The notes: a model not told the origin generated them from the letters alone. 64,000 nucleotides of DNA from Comamonadaceae bacterium (GCA_021299875.1 JAJTEW010000005.1:62001-126000), one strand, 5' to 3'. Positions 28,950 to 39,000 are shown, counted from the stretch's first letter. Made by a program: numbers and translations.

Positions 28950-30353
28950 ATGGCAGGTTCTTTGATGCCCCTGCACTTGGTGGAGCGCTGCACCCTGTGG
29001 TTGTATGGCGGATTGATGCGCGCACTGCAGCCTTTTTTGTTGCGCAAGTTGCGACGAAGAGGCCAGCAAGAGCCCGGCTACTTGTACCAAGTGCCGCAGC
29101 GCTTGGGCCGCTATGACACCCCCGCTTTGTTGCCCGGTGCCGTGTGGGTGCATGCGGTGTCTTTGGGCGAAACCCGCGCAGCCGGCTTGCTGATCGAGGC
29201 CATGCGCCAGCGTTGGCCCGACATGCGTTTGGTTTTGACCCACAGCACGGCCACAGGCTGGGCGCAAGGGCAAAGCCTGCTGCGACCAGGCGATGTGCAG
29301 GTGTGGTTCCCTTGGGACACACCGCAGGCCACGCGGCAGTTTTTGCAACAGCACCAACCCGTTTTGGGGGTGCTTCTGGAAACCGAAGTCTGGCCTGTCA
29401 TGGTGCAAGCTTGCCAGCAAGCCAGTGTGCCATTGTTCTTGATCAATGCACGTTTGAACGAGGCCTCGCAACGATCGGCGCAGCGCTGGTCTTGGTTGTC
29501 CGGTCCTGCTTACCGGGGTTTGCGTGCGGTGTGCGCGCAGACACAGGCCGATGCCCAGCGCCTGAGGGCCTTGGGCGCGCACGTCACAGCCGTGTTGGGC
29601 AACCTCAAGTTCGACGTTCAAGCGCAACCCGAAGCCTTGTTGAAAGCAAAGTTTTGGAGAGCCCAATGGACTTGGCAGGGGCGTTCGCGTCCGGTGGTCA
29701 TGCTGGCGAGCACCCGCGAGGGCGAAGAAGCCGACTGGCTGGACGCGCTGGCGGCCAAGCCCGAGCGTGAACAGGCTTTGCGCGATGCCGGTGTGCTGTG
29801 GCTGTTGGTGCCACGGCACCCGCAGCGCTTTGACGAGGTGCACGGGGCCTTGCAGTCGCGCGGCATGGCCGTGTTCCGGCGCAGCGCCTTGCCGCCTGGC
29901 GAGGGCGTTTGGCCAGTGGCCACTGTCCAAGCGCAGGTGCAGGCACAGGTTTTTTTGGGCGACAGTGTGGGCGAGATGCCGGTGTACTTTCAAGCGGCGG
30001 ACATGGCCTTGCTGGGGGGCAGTTTCAAACCCTTGGGCGGGCAAAACCTGATCGAGGCGGCCGCCTTCGGCTGTCCCGTCATCATGGGCCCGCACACCTA
30101 CAACTTTGCCCAGGCAGCGCAGTGGGCCGAAACTTCGGGCGCGGCGCGTCGGGTGGCAAACATGGACGCCGCTTTGGACCAAGTGCTGTCTTGGTTGACG
30201 CAAGCCGCTGATTTGGCCCAGGCCCAACAGCAAGGTTTGCAAATGGTGGCGCAAAGCCGGGGGGCTGCCGCCCAATATGTTCAGGCCATCATGGCTGAGG
30301 TGGCTGTGCCGGCTGTGTCGACTGCAGCGGCTTGCGGGTCACAAACAGACTGA
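28950..30353 (+). CDS. waaA: 3-deoxy-D-manno-octulosonic acid (Kdo) transferase
   Basis: The 467-residue membrane-anchored GT30 enzyme transfers Kdo from CMP-Kdo to lipid A precursor. Family signatures are clear: VHAVSLGETRAAGLL, LLETEVWPVMVQACQ, and the C-terminal GDSVGEMPVYFQAADMALLG followed by GGQNLIEAAAFGCPVI. A hydrophobic N-terminal anchor is present. The last 65 bases overlap the end of the oppositely oriented zinc permease gene. The C-terminal 20 residues (Ala/Val-rich) look like a non-conserved extension into that overlap. Confidence 0.94.
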   Translation: MAGSLMPLHLVERCTLWLYGGLMRALQPFLLRKLRRRGQQEPGYLYQVPQRLGRYDTPALLPGAVWVHAVSLGETRAAGLLIEAMRQRWPDMRLVLTHSTATGWAQGQSLLRPGDVQVWFPWDTPQATRQFLQQHQPVLGVLLETEVWPVMVQACQQASVPLFLINARLNEASQRSAQRWSWLSGPAYRGLRAVCAQTQADAQRLRALGAHVTAVLGNLKFDVQAQPEALLKAKFWRAQWTWQGRSRPVVMLASTREGEEADWLDALAAKPEREQALRDAGVLWLLVPRHPQRFDEVHGALQSRGMAVFRRSALPPGEGVWPVATVQAQVQAQVFLGDSVGEMPVYFQAADMALLGGSFKPLGGQNLIEAAAFGCPVIMGPHTYNFAQAAQWAETSGAARRVANMDAALDQVLSWLTQAADLAQAQQQGLQMVAQSRGAAAQYVQAIMAEVAVPAVSTAAACGSQTD

Positions 30354-31059
30354 GCATGCCCCACAGCGTGAGGCTGAGGGCAATGCTGGGGCCGCTGGGC
30401 GTGTCCAGCCACCAGGACACCGATAAACCCAATAAGGCGGCTGCCCAGGCCACCAGCACAGCGGTCCATTGGCGCATGCCTCTTTCGATCCACAAAGCCG
30501 GTGCGATCAAACAGCTGAAGACCAAAAACAAACCCAGTGCAGGCACCGCCAGACTCGTCACCAATGCAAACAGTGCGTAAAAAGTGGTGTCGTTGGCCAG
30601 CCAGCGGGTTTGGCACACCCAGCCCATGACGGCCGCGCACAGCATCAGGGCCAGCACGCTGGAGGTGTTGACCCACAGCACATCGGCGGCCAAAAGCTGT
30701 ATGAGTTTTTCTTTGCCATGCGGGTGAGCGCCGGCACCCAACATGGCCAGGCACGCACCCGCCACATACAGCAAGCCGATCAGCGCTTCGCGCTGGGCGG
30801 GCCAACGCCGGGTGATGCCGGCAATGAATAGGCTCACGAACAGTGCGCCTGCGGTGGCGGCCAGTTGGTCTAGCCAAAGCGACGCCATGTCGAGCAAAAA
30901 ATGGACGCCGATGACGGCTGCGGCAGCGGCTTGTGCCACCGCCAGATCAATGAACACCACCCCGCGCCGCAGCACTTGGCTGCCCAAAGGCGACAGCGCC
31001 AACAGGCCGCCCAACAGGGCCAGCATCGGCAGGGCGAGCCAGGCCTGCATCGCCATCAC
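30289..31059 (-). CDS. znuB: Zinc/manganese-type ABC transporter permease
   Basis: The 256-residue protein has about eight membrane segments and the ABC-3 permease pattern (VVFIDLAVAQAAAAAVIG near the N-terminus). It would form the channel of a metal importer with the binding protein encoded just upstream, which it overlaps by four bases (ATGA). No ATP-binding subunit gene lies in the locus. Zinc is inferred from the His-rich partners; manganese cannot be excluded. Confidence 0.85.
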   Translation of the reverse strand: MMAMQAWLALPMLALLGGLLALSPLGSQVLRRGVVFIDLAVAQAAAAAVIGVHFLLDMASLWLDQLAATAGALFVSLFIAGITRRWPAQREALIGLLYVAGACLAMLGAGAHPHGKEKLIQLLAADVLWVNTSSVLALMLCAAVMGWVCQTRWLANDTTFYALFALVTSLAVPALGLFLVFSCLIAPALWIERGMRQWTAVLVAWAAALLGLSVSWWLDTPSGPSIALSLTLWGMLSLFVTRKPLQSTQPAQPPQP

Positions 31060-31964
31060 GGTGCCACCTGCACCAAGCGGTTGACCATCAGGTCAAACCA
31101 GGCCAACAAGGCATCAGGGCCATCGCTGGTGACGGTGGCCGGAAGCACGACCATCTTTTGAGGCGTCCCCAACTGGCCGCTCAGCCATTGGGCCGGGCGG
31201 GGGTCGTGGTGTTGGGCGATCACGATGGCCATGGGCGGCGCAGTTCGGCTTTGCGCCAGCGTTCGTGCCAGGTGCGCGGGCGTGGGCGGGACCCCGGGTT
31301 TGGGTTCGAGGTCAGCCACGGGGTTGAGGCCCAACCACAACCACAGGTAAGCAAAATTCGCGTGTTGCGTGACCACAGACCGTCCCCGCAAGGGTTTGGC
31401 CAATTGCTCCCAAGCTTGGATTTTGTCGCTCAAAGTCGTTTCAAATTGCTGGAGTTGCCGATCGATGCGTCCTTTTTCTGCCGGGGCGATGGCAGCCAGC
31501 CTGAGCGCCAAGACCTTTGCCACCGCCAGCAAACGCCTGGGGTCGGCATGCAGATGCGGGTTGCCCAGCACATGCACATCGCCGGAAAAAGGCGTGACCG
31601 TGCCTTTGAAAGGATGGACCAAGCTCACATGGTCGGCGGCATAAAACATGCCCGGTTGGCCGTTTTGGATTTTGGGGTTGCTGGCCTTGGCCTGCAGCAT
31701 GGGCAGCCAGCCTGCTTCAAGTTCGGCCCCGGTGCAAACCGCCATGTCGGCATTGCGCAACTGGGCGATCAGCGAGGGCCGGGCCTCGATGTGGTGGGGG
31801 TCTTGCAGGTGGTGGGTGGCGCTGTAGACCTTGGCGCTGGGCAGCAGCGTTTGCGTCAAAGCGGCCCATTCGGGCTCGCACGCGAATACCGTCAGCGCCG
31901 CGGCGTGTCCCTGGGCCAGCGTGAAGGCCAGAGACAGCGCCAGCTTAGTAAGCGTGCGCACCAT
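31056..31964 (-). CDS. znuA: Metal ABC transporter substrate-binding protein
   Basis: The 302-residue cluster A-I binding protein has a signal peptide (MVRTLTKLALSLAFTLAQG) and the metal-ligand histidines expected of ZnuA: His58 (DPHHIEARPS), the NPHLHADPRR motif, and TQHANF. It lacks the long His-rich loop of E. coli ZnuA. The start was set at the Met that yields a signal peptide; it overlaps the end of the upstream outer-membrane protein gene by 20 bases. It captures zinc in the periplasm. Confidence 0.85.
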   Translation of the reverse strand: MVRTLTKLALSLAFTLAQGHAAALTVFACEPEWAALTQTLLPSAKVYSATHHLQDPHHIEARPSLIAQLRNADMAVCTGAELEAGWLPMLQAKASNPKIQNGQPGMFYAADHVSLVHPFKGTVTPFSGDVHVLGNPHLHADPRRLLAVAKVLALRLAAIAPAEKGRIDRQLQQFETTLSDKIQAWEQLAKPLRGRSVVTQHANFAYLWLWLGLNPVADLEPKPGVPPTPAHLARTLAQSRTAPPMAIVIAQHHDPRPAQWLSGQLGTPQKMVVLPATVTSDGPDALLAWFDLMVNRLVQVAP

Positions 31965-33129
31965 GGGCACCGAAGGCCACCACATACTGCAACTGGATGC
32001 TGCGTTTGGCCGGGTTGCCAAAAACGACAGGGTCTGCATCGCGATTTCTGGCGTTTTGCTGGGTCAGCTGCAGGCGAAGCGTTTGCTTGTGAGAGGGTTT
32101 GTAGGCCAGCATGATGGCATTTTCTTTCAATCGGCCCTGAGAGGCTTTCACTGCGTCACCGTGATCTTCATCGTGGTGCAATTCTGCTGGGGTCACCCGT
32201 GCCAAGTCGGTGCGCACACCCACTTCCCAAGCAGGGTGAAAGCGCCACACAGCCCCCACGGATGAGGCGGTGTGCTTGAGGGACGGGTCCAGCAGGGGGT
32301 GGATGCGGCTGACTTGGGCGTATTCCCAGTTCACGCGCACTTGCTGGTTGCGGTTGTTGCCCTGGGGCGACCATTTCCAAACCAAGTCGCTGACCTGCAT
32401 TCTTTGACCGGTGAATCGGGCCACATGGCTGTGGTCGTGGCTGTGACCCGGTTCCTCATGCTCAGCCAAGGGGCTGATGCGTGGGTTGTTCAGCTGTGAC
32501 AAGCCCCATTGCCAGCTGCTGTTGCGGCCCAGGTCGTTGCCCATTTTCAGGTTCAAAGTGGTGACGCGCTGGCCCGACTCGGCCGTGGCTTGGGGCACCA
32601 GTTTTTTGCCCCCAAAAACCTCGGCACCCAAGCGCAAGTAAAAAGGCGTGGGCGCGGTCCAGTTCATGCGCAAGCCATCGTCGTACCAGTGACCGCCCAA
32701 AAAGGCCCGGTACAGCAAAGGTCGCTCGGCGAAATCATCGGTGTGCGGGTGCAGTTCGTTGAGGTAGCCGATTTGCGAGGCAAATCGACCCGCCCGCACT
32801 TGAAGACCTTGGGGCAGGCTGCGGGTTTGCATCCAGGCGTTTTCCAGGTGGTGCTCCAGTTTGCGGTCTGCCGTGTGAAAGCCCAGAATCGCCTCGCCAC
32901 TCAGGTGCGCATTGAAAGCGCCGCGCAGCAGCACATCGCTGTGGCCCAGCCCCACGCCCTGATCGCGAGCGCCCAGTTCCAAGCCTCTTGAGGTGCTGGC
33001 GGCATCCAGCACGACGCCAGCTTGCCAGCGATCGGTCGGTGCTGCGGTTTGGCCCCAGCTGCTGATGGACATGGCGCACAACACGCCGGCGAGGGCGGAA
33101 AGTGGAAAAAATGGCTTGTGGGGGGGCAT
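31945..33129 (-). CDS. Zinc-locus outer-membrane protein (porin-like)
   Basis: The 394-residue protein has an N-terminal signal peptide (about 26 residues, ending SSWGQ), alternating beta-strand-like sequence and a C-terminal strand near LQYVVAFGAHG. A His-rich stretch (HEEPGHSHDHSHVARF, about residues 225-240) and a second HHDEDHGD segment probably face the metal-binding side. It is first in a znuA-znuB operon opposite a Fur-family regulator, so it likely lets zinc cross the outer membrane under starvation. It is not a TonB-dependent receptor: no plug domain or TonB box is seen, and it is too short. Confidence 0.72.
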   Translation of the reverse strand: MPPHKPFFPLSALAGVLCAMSISSWGQTAAPTDRWQAGVVLDAASTSRGLELGARDQGVGLGHSDVLLRGAFNAHLSGEAILGFHTADRKLEHHLENAWMQTRSLPQGLQVRAGRFASQIGYLNELHPHTDDFAERPLLYRAFLGGHWYDDGLRMNWTAPTPFYLRLGAEVFGGKKLVPQATAESGQRVTTLNLKMGNDLGRNSSWQWGLSQLNNPRISPLAEHEEPGHSHDHSHVARFTGQRMQVSDLVWKWSPQGNNRNQQVRVNWEYAQVSRIHPLLDPSLKHTASSVGAVWRFHPAWEVGVRTDLARVTPAELHHDEDHGDAVKASQGRLKENAIMLAYKPSHKQTLRLQLTQQNARNRDADPVVFGNPAKRSIQLQYVVAFGAHGAHAY

Positions 33130-33163
33130 GGTTTTGGGCCTGACTGGGGTTGTGTTGCTTTAA

Positions 33164-33179
33164 TGATAATAGTTTATCA
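33164..33179. promoter_or_regulatory. Zur/Fur-like operator between the zinc operon and its regulator
   Basis: A perfect inverted repeat TGATAA-N4-TTATCA stands in the 87-base divergent region. AT-rich palindromes of this kind are typical of Fur-superfamily sites, and the position would let the regulator control both its own gene and the zinc operon. The repeat is seen directly; binding is inference. Confidence 0.6.
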
Positions 33180-33216
33180 ATAGCAAGACAATGTTTTTTT
33201 GCAGTAAGCTCGCGCC

Positions 33217-33588
33217 GTGGAAAGATCAACCCGTCAAAGAACCGCGATTGCGCAAGCCCTGGCCGCTGTCGGGCAACCGATGTTGCCTCAAGAGCTGCTG
33301 CTGCAAGCGCAAAAAAATGTGCCCAGCCTGAGCTTGGCCACGGTTTACCGCAACCTCAAAGGTTTGGTCGAAGACGGTGAGGTGGATGTGGTGGCTTTGC
33401 CGGGCGAGGCGACCCGTTATGAATCACATCGGCACCACCACCACCACCATTTCCATTGCAGCAGTTGTCAAAAGGTGTTTGACATCGATGCCTGTCCGGG
33501 CGATCTGGGCCACTTGCTGCCCAAGGGGTACGAGCTGGCCTCTCATGAGCTGACCTTTTATGGCCGCTGCGCGGGCTGCGCGGCTTGA
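33217..33588 (+). CDS. Fur-family metalloregulator (probably Zur)
   Basis: The 123-residue protein starts with GTG and has a winged helix (recognition helix LATVYRNLKGL, residues 40-50) and a Fur-type dimerisation domain. Two CxxC pairs (Cys81/84 and Cys118/121) form the structural zinc site. A conspicuous His run (His71, His73-78, His80) precedes the first pair. Divergence from a zinc uptake operon suggests Zur, a repressor active with zinc bound. Fur itself is longer and normally has a different HHHDH pattern. Confidence 0.82.
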   Translation: MERSTRQRTAIAQALAAVGQPMLPQELLLQAQKNVPSLSLATVYRNLKGLVEDGEVDVVALPGEATRYESHRHHHHHHFHCSSCQKVFDIDACPGDLGHLLPKGYELASHELTFYGRCAGCAA

Positions 33589-33602
33589 GCCGCCGAGGCT
33601 GA

Positions 33603-34931
33603 TCAGGGGCGCAGCAAGCCGTCCAAATTCTTCACATCGTCCACGTTGAGCACGCCGGCCGCTTGGCGCAGGCGCAGCTGGCCCACCAGCACGTCATGGC
33701 GGGCTTTGGCCAGATCGCGTTTGGTCTGGAACAGTTGGCTTTGGCTGTTGAGCACATCGATGTTGATGCGCACCCCCACCTGGTAGCCCAGTTTGTTGGC
33801 ATCCAAAGCGCTTTGGCTGGAGGCTTCGGCGGCTTGCAGGGCCTTGATTTGGCTCAGGCCCGACTCCACCCCAAAAAACGCGGTGCGTGTGGACTGGGCC
33901 ACATTGCGCTGCGCTGCTTCGAGGTCGTTGCGTGCTTTTTCTTCCAGGGCCACTGTTTCGAGTATGCGGTTTTGACTGGCCTGCCCGGTGTAGAGCGGCA
34001 TGTTGAAGGCCACGCCGATGGTGGTGTTGTTGTTGTTGAATTGCACTGCGGTGATGTTTTGAAACCGGTTCAAGCCGTAGCTGGCATTGAGATCCAGAGT
34101 GGGCTTTTCGGCCGCTTTGGCTTTTTCGATCTCCAGGCGCGCCACTTCCAAAGCGATGCGGGCCGCGGTGAGGTTGCCGTTGTCCTGGCTTGATTGGGCC
34201 ACCCACGACTGGACCGTGCCGGTTTGCAGTCGGTCGATGTTGGCGGCCATCAGCAAGGGCTGTGGTTGGACTTGGGGTTGCCCCACGGTGTCGGCCAAGA
34301 TGCCTTGTTTGACGCGCAAATCGTTGTCGGCTGCAATTTCTTGGGCGCTGACCAGGTCAAAGCGGGCTTGGGCTTCACGGGTGTCGGTGATGGTGGAGGT
34401 GCCGACTTCAAAATTGCGTTTGGCCGCGGCCAGCTGTTCAGACACCGCCGATTTTTGGGCCTTCACAAAGTTCAGGCTCTCTTGGGCGGTCAGCACGTCA
34501 AAGTAAGCCTGGCTCAAGCGCACGATCAGGTCTTGCTCGGCGATCTTGAGTTGGGCCTCACCCAGCGCCACTTGTTTCATGCCTTGCTCGTAGCTGGCTT
34601 TGTTGCCCGGGCGGTATAAGGGCTGGCTGCCGCTGAAGGTCAAATTGCGTGATTCCTGTTGACGGCTTAGCAACGGGGCCGTGAGGTTGTCGATATCGCT
34701 CTTGGATAAACCAGCGCCCAAACTGGCTGTGGGGCGAAGCAGTGCTTTGGCTTGCTCTGCGCGGGCCAGGCTGGCATCGAACTGCGAGCGGGCCGATTTG
34801 TACGTGGCGTCGTGCCCTTTGGCTGCCTCGAACAATTGGGACAAGCTTTGGGCCCAGGCGGGGCCAGTGAAGGCGGCCAACAGGGCCAAAGTCAGGGGCA
34901 GGGTTCGCAGTGTCATGGCTTTTCTCTTCAT
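33603..34931 (-). CDS. TolC-family outer-membrane efflux channel
   Basis: The 442-residue protein has a signal peptide ending PAWAQ and two OEP repeats rich in helical heptads, as in TolC. It forms the outer-membrane tunnel for type I secretion or RND pumps. The ATG at 34931 gives a KRK-type signal peptide; an ATG five codons later (34916) is equally possible. It is the last gene in a minus-strand series that begins with the RND pump, with pcm and a rhodanese gene between, and probably serves that pump. Confidence 0.88.
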   Translation of the reverse strand: MKRKAMTLRTLPLTLALLAAFTGPAWAQSLSQLFEAAKGHDATYKSARSQFDASLARAEQAKALLRPTASLGAGLSKSDIDNLTAPLLSRQQESRNLTFSGSQPLYRPGNKASYEQGMKQVALGEAQLKIAEQDLIVRLSQAYFDVLTAQESLNFVKAQKSAVSEQLAAAKRNFEVGTSTITDTREAQARFDLVSAQEIAADNDLRVKQGILADTVGQPQVQPQPLLMAANIDRLQTGTVQSWVAQSSQDNGNLTAARIALEVARLEIEKAKAAEKPTLDLNASYGLNRFQNITAVQFNNNNTTIGVAFNMPLYTGQASQNRILETVALEEKARNDLEAAQRNVAQSTRTAFFGVESGLSQIKALQAAEASSQSALDANKLGYQVGVRINIDVLNSQSQLFQTKRDLAKARHDVLVGQLRLRQAAGVLNVDDVKNLDGLLRP

Positions 34932-34985
34932 CAAAGACGGCCCATCATGGGTCGAGGGTGAACCGAATATCGGCTCACAGTGGGC

Positions 34986-35315
34986 TCAGTAAACCGGAAT
35001 GCTGGGGTCGACCTGAGCCGACCAAGCGTGGATGCCACCGGCCACATTCACGACCTGAAAGCCGTGTTGCAACAAGAAGCTGGCGACCTGCATGCTGCGC
35101 CCGCCATGGTGGCAAAAGCAGGCGATTGGGCGGGTTTTGTCGAGTTCGTCCAAGCGGGCCGGGATGGACTGCATGGGCATGTGCACCCAGTCCAGGGCCT
35201 CGGGCTTGGCGCAGGCCGTTTGCACCTCCCAGGCTTCGCGCACATCCAGCAAAACCGGGCGTTGCGATTGTTGGCTGGCCCATTCGGCGATTTGAGAAGG
35301 GTAGAGCTGTTCCAT
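34986..35315 (-). CDS. Rhodanese-like domain protein
   Basis: The 109-residue single-domain rhodanese has the active-site loop CHHGGRS (Cys68 to Ser74), so it can carry a persulfide sulfur. The start MEQLYPSQIAEW has GAGG upstream; the frame extends 12 codons further but into the pcm end. It resembles GlpE-type sulfurtransferases in the cytoplasm. The acceptor is unknown. It starts seven bases after pcm. Confidence 0.88.
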   Translation of the reverse strand: MEQLYPSQIAEWASQQSQRPVLLDVREAWEVQTACAKPEALDWVHMPMQSIPARLDELDKTRPIACFCHHGGRSMQVASFLLQHGFQVVNVAGGIHAWSAQVDPSIPVY

Positions 35316-35322
35316 GGTGACC

Positions 35323-35982
35323 TCAGAATTTGAAGCGGGAGGGCTCTGCAAAGCCTGACAGGCGTGGTGCGTTGCAGTCCCAAGGCTCGGTGGTGGTCCA
35401 GCTGTTTTCGCCGCTGCGGGTGATCAAGGTGGTGCGCATCATGGGCTCATCGCCCACGATGGCGACCAAACGGCCGCCGATGCTCAGTTGTTGCAGCAAA
35501 ATCGCGGGCACTTCCGCCACCGAGCCGCTGAGCAAAATGGCATCAAAGGGACCGTCTGCGGCGGCGCCCTGGCTGCCATCGGCTTGGCGCACAGTGACGT
35601 TGATCACGCCCGCTTGTTGCAAATTGGTTTGGGCTTGAGCGACCAGTGTGGCGTCCAATTCCAAGCTCAGCACCTTGGCAGCTTGGTGACCCAACAAGGC
35701 GGCCATGAAGCCCGAGCCTGTGCCGATGTCCAGCACTTTGTCTGTTTTGCGCACTGCCAGGTCTTGCAGCAGACGGGCTTGCACGCGAGGCGCCAGCATG
35801 ACTTGGTTGGGCGCTTGACCCAGGGGGATTTCCATGTCCACAAAGGCCAGTGCTTTGTGCGCCAAAGGGGCGAAGTCCTCGCGCCGAACGGTGGACAGCA
35901 GGGCCAACACATTCGGGTCCAGCACTTCCCAGGGGCGGATTTGCTGCTCAATCATGTTGAAGCGGGCTTGGTTCAGATCCAT
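35323..35982 (-). CDS. pcm: Protein-L-isoaspartate O-methyltransferase
   Basis: The 219-residue SAM-dependent enzyme is of the PCMT type. The SAM motif VLDIGTGSGFMAALL and the isoaspartate-side motifs near IPLGQAPNQVMLAPR are present. It starts repair of isomerised aspartates in aged proteins. The start MDLNQARFNMIEQQIRPWEV has AGGAG upstream. The motif ILLSGSVAEVP replaces the usual VTAAAPxVP near the substrate site, so the activity may be altered. This version, next to a rhodanese gene and tolC, is common in Burkholderiales. Confidence 0.85.
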   Translation of the reverse strand: MDLNQARFNMIEQQIRPWEVLDPNVLALLSTVRREDFAPLAHKALAFVDMEIPLGQAPNQVMLAPRVQARLLQDLAVRKTDKVLDIGTGSGFMAALLGHQAAKVLSLELDATLVAQAQTNLQQAGVINVTVRQADGSQGAAADGPFDAILLSGSVAEVPAILLQQLSIGGRLVAIVGDEPMMRTTLITRSGENSWTTTEPWDCNAPRLSGFAEPSRFKF

Positions 35983-36034
35983 GTGCGGTAACTCCTGCGG
36001 GGCGTGATCGGGTATCGGGTTCAAAAAGGTGATT

Positions 36035-39000
36035 TTAAGCGCCGTGGGTGCCTTGGCTCTGACGCGCCGGGGCCAAGCCTGCCAGGCGACGCACCCATTG
36101 CGCCAAGTCGTCCATGTAACAGTAGACCACGGGCACTACCACCAAGGTCAGCAGCGAGGAGGTGATCACCCCGCCAATGACCGCTTGGCCCATGGGCGCG
36201 CGTTGCTCGGCGCCCTCGCTCAGGGCAAAGGCCAAGGGCACCATGCCGAAAATCATGGCCAAGGTGGTCATCAAAATGGGCCTGAGCCGCACCTTGGCGG
36301 CCATGAGCAAGGCTTCGTTGCGCGGCAGTCCAGGGACGGTTTGGCCGTGGCCATCGGTCTGGTCGGCGCGGGCGCGGATGGCGAAATCGACCAACAAGAT
36401 CGCGTTTTTGGTGGCCAAGCCCATCAGCATGATCACGCCAATGATCGAGAACATCGACAAGGTGGAGCCAAACACCATGAGCGCCAGCACCACACCGATC
36501 AGCGTCAGTGGCAAAGAGGTCATGAGGGCCAAGGGCTGGAAGAAGCTCTTGAACTGACTGGCCAAAATCATGTAGATGAAGATCACCGCCATCAGCAGGG
36601 CCGACAAAGCGTAGCCAAAGGACTCGGCCATGTTTTTGGTGGAGCCGCCAAAACTGTAGTGGTAGCCGGGGGGCAGGTTCAGGCTGTCCATGGCGGCCTT
36701 GACGTCGCCAGAGACTTCGCCCGCTGAGCGACCGAACACATTGGCGTTGATGGCGACTTCGCGCGACATGTCGCGCCGATTGATCTGGTTGGAGCCGGTG
36801 GTTTCGGTGATGTGGGCGACCTGTCCCAAGCGCACAGTGCGGGGGCTGCCATCGGCTGCGCTGCCCACCACAAAGGGCAGCCTGGCCAGGTCTTGGGGGC
36901 TGTTGCGGGACTCGGGCGAGAGGCGCACATTCACATCGTAGGTTTGGTCGTCGGGGGCGCGCCAATTGCCTACGGTTTGCCCAGCCACCAGCGTGCGCAA
37001 GGGCCCGGCGAGCTGCGCCGTCCCCAGGCCCAAGTCGGATGCGGCGTCCCGCTGGATCTCAATCTTGACCGTGGGCTTGAAAGGTTTCACGCTGGAGTCC
37101 AAATCGACCAAGCCGGGAATGGCGCGCACCTTGTCCAACGCCAACAAAGCCAGGCGTTCGAGCTCTTGCTGGTCAGGGCCTTTGAGCGAAAACTCAATTT
37201 GTTTGTTGCCCCCCACCGCGTCGAGCAGACCTGCGTGCGTCACGGCCACCCCGGGCACTTGCTTCAAGCGGTCGCGGAGTATGGCTGACATTTGGTCGGC
37301 GTTGCGGTCTCGTTTTTTGCGCTCCACCAGGCGGATGTAGAGGTTGACGTTGTTTTTGCCTTGGGCGTTGGCGGTGTTGATGGTGCTCAGGGTGTAAACC
37401 ACCTCGGGGAACTCGCGCAGGATGGCCTCGACCTGCCGGGCTTTGGCTTCGGTGGCTTCGAGTGAAGTGCCCACCGGGGTTTCAAACTTGAGCGAGGTTT
37501 CTGAAAAATCGGCTTTGGGCACGAACTCGGTGCCGAGCAGTCGGATCATGAACAGACTGGCCACAAAAATGGCCAGGGCCAAAAAGACCGTGGCTTTTTT
37601 GTACACCAAGGCCCAGCGCAACAGGGCTTGGTAGCCATCCGCCAGGCGCTCGGTGCCTTGGTCAAACCAGCCGGTCACTCGGCCAATGCTTTTGTCGTAC
37701 CAGCCCGCAGGCGCATGGTGTTTGCCGTGGGTGTCGATGGCCGGATCGTGCCAAATGCTGGACAACATCGGGTCCAGCGTGAAGCTGACAAACATGGAGA
37801 TCATCACCGCTGCCACGATGGTGATGCCGAACTCGTGGAAGAACTTGCCGATGATGCCTTCCATGAAGCCAATCGGTAAAAACACGGCCACGATCGACAA
37901 GGTGGTGGCCAGCACGGCCAAGCCAATTTCTTGCGTGCCGTCCATGGAGGCGCGGTAGGCGCTTTTGCCCATCTGCACATGGCGCACGATGTTTTCTCGC
38001 ACCACAATCGCGTCGTCGATCAGCAGGCCCACGCACAGACTGAGCGCCATCAGCGTGATCATGTTGATGGTAAAGCCAAACATCTGCATGAACATGAAGG
38101 TGCCGATGATGGAGATCGGCAGCGTCAAGCCCGTGATGACGGTGGAGCGCCAAGAGTTGAGGAACAAAAACACAATCAACACCGTGAGGACAGCGCCTTC
38201 GATCAAGGTTTGGCGCACGTTGTTGACCGACAAACGGATGGGGCGTGAGTTGTCGGTGATCGGTTCCAACCTGAGGCCGGAGGGCAGTTGGGCCTGCATG
38301 TCGGCCACGGCCTTGACCAGACCGTCCACCACCTGGATGGTGTTCTCGTCTTGTGACTTTTGCACCGACATCAAGAGGGTGCGTTGGCCGTTGTACAGCG
38401 CCAGGTTTTCCAGCTCTTGTGCACCATCTTGCACGGTGGCCACTTGCGACAGGCGAATGGGCGTGCCATTTTTGCGCGCCACGATGATGCGCCCAAAGTC
38501 TTCCGGCCTGGCCATGCGTGAGCTGATTTGCACCACACGTTCTTGCTGCAGTGAGCGGATGGCACCCACCGGCAAGTCTTGGTTTTCGTTGCGCACGGCA
38601 GCGACCACCTGTTCGGCTGTGATGCCCAGGGCCTCCATGTTGGCCGGTTGCAGGTACAGGTTGATCTCGCGTTTGCTGCCACCGACCAGGGTGACGGAGC
38701 CCACGCCACGTACGTTTTCCAGGCGCTTTTTCAGCACCTGTTCGGACCAGTTGGTCAGCTCCACCGCGTTGAGTTGGTTGCCCTCGGGGATCACGGCCAG
38801 TGACCACACCGCGCGGCTGGCCGGGTCAAACCGGAGCACCCGGGGTTCTTTGACTTCGGTGCGCAGCAATGGGCGCAGCGAGGCGACTTTTTCGCGCACA
38901 TCTTCGGCGGCTTTGCGGCCATCGATCTGCAGCTGAAACTCGATGATCACCAAAGATTGGTTTTCGAAGCTGCGTGAGGTCAGGGCGCTGATGCCGGCGA

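Noticed and set aside
27828..30275. Minus-strand open frame of 815 codons opposite the glycosyltransferase and waaA genes
   Set aside because: Low-complexity composition (Gln, His, Arg), no start context, and two well-conserved genes occupy the plus strand.
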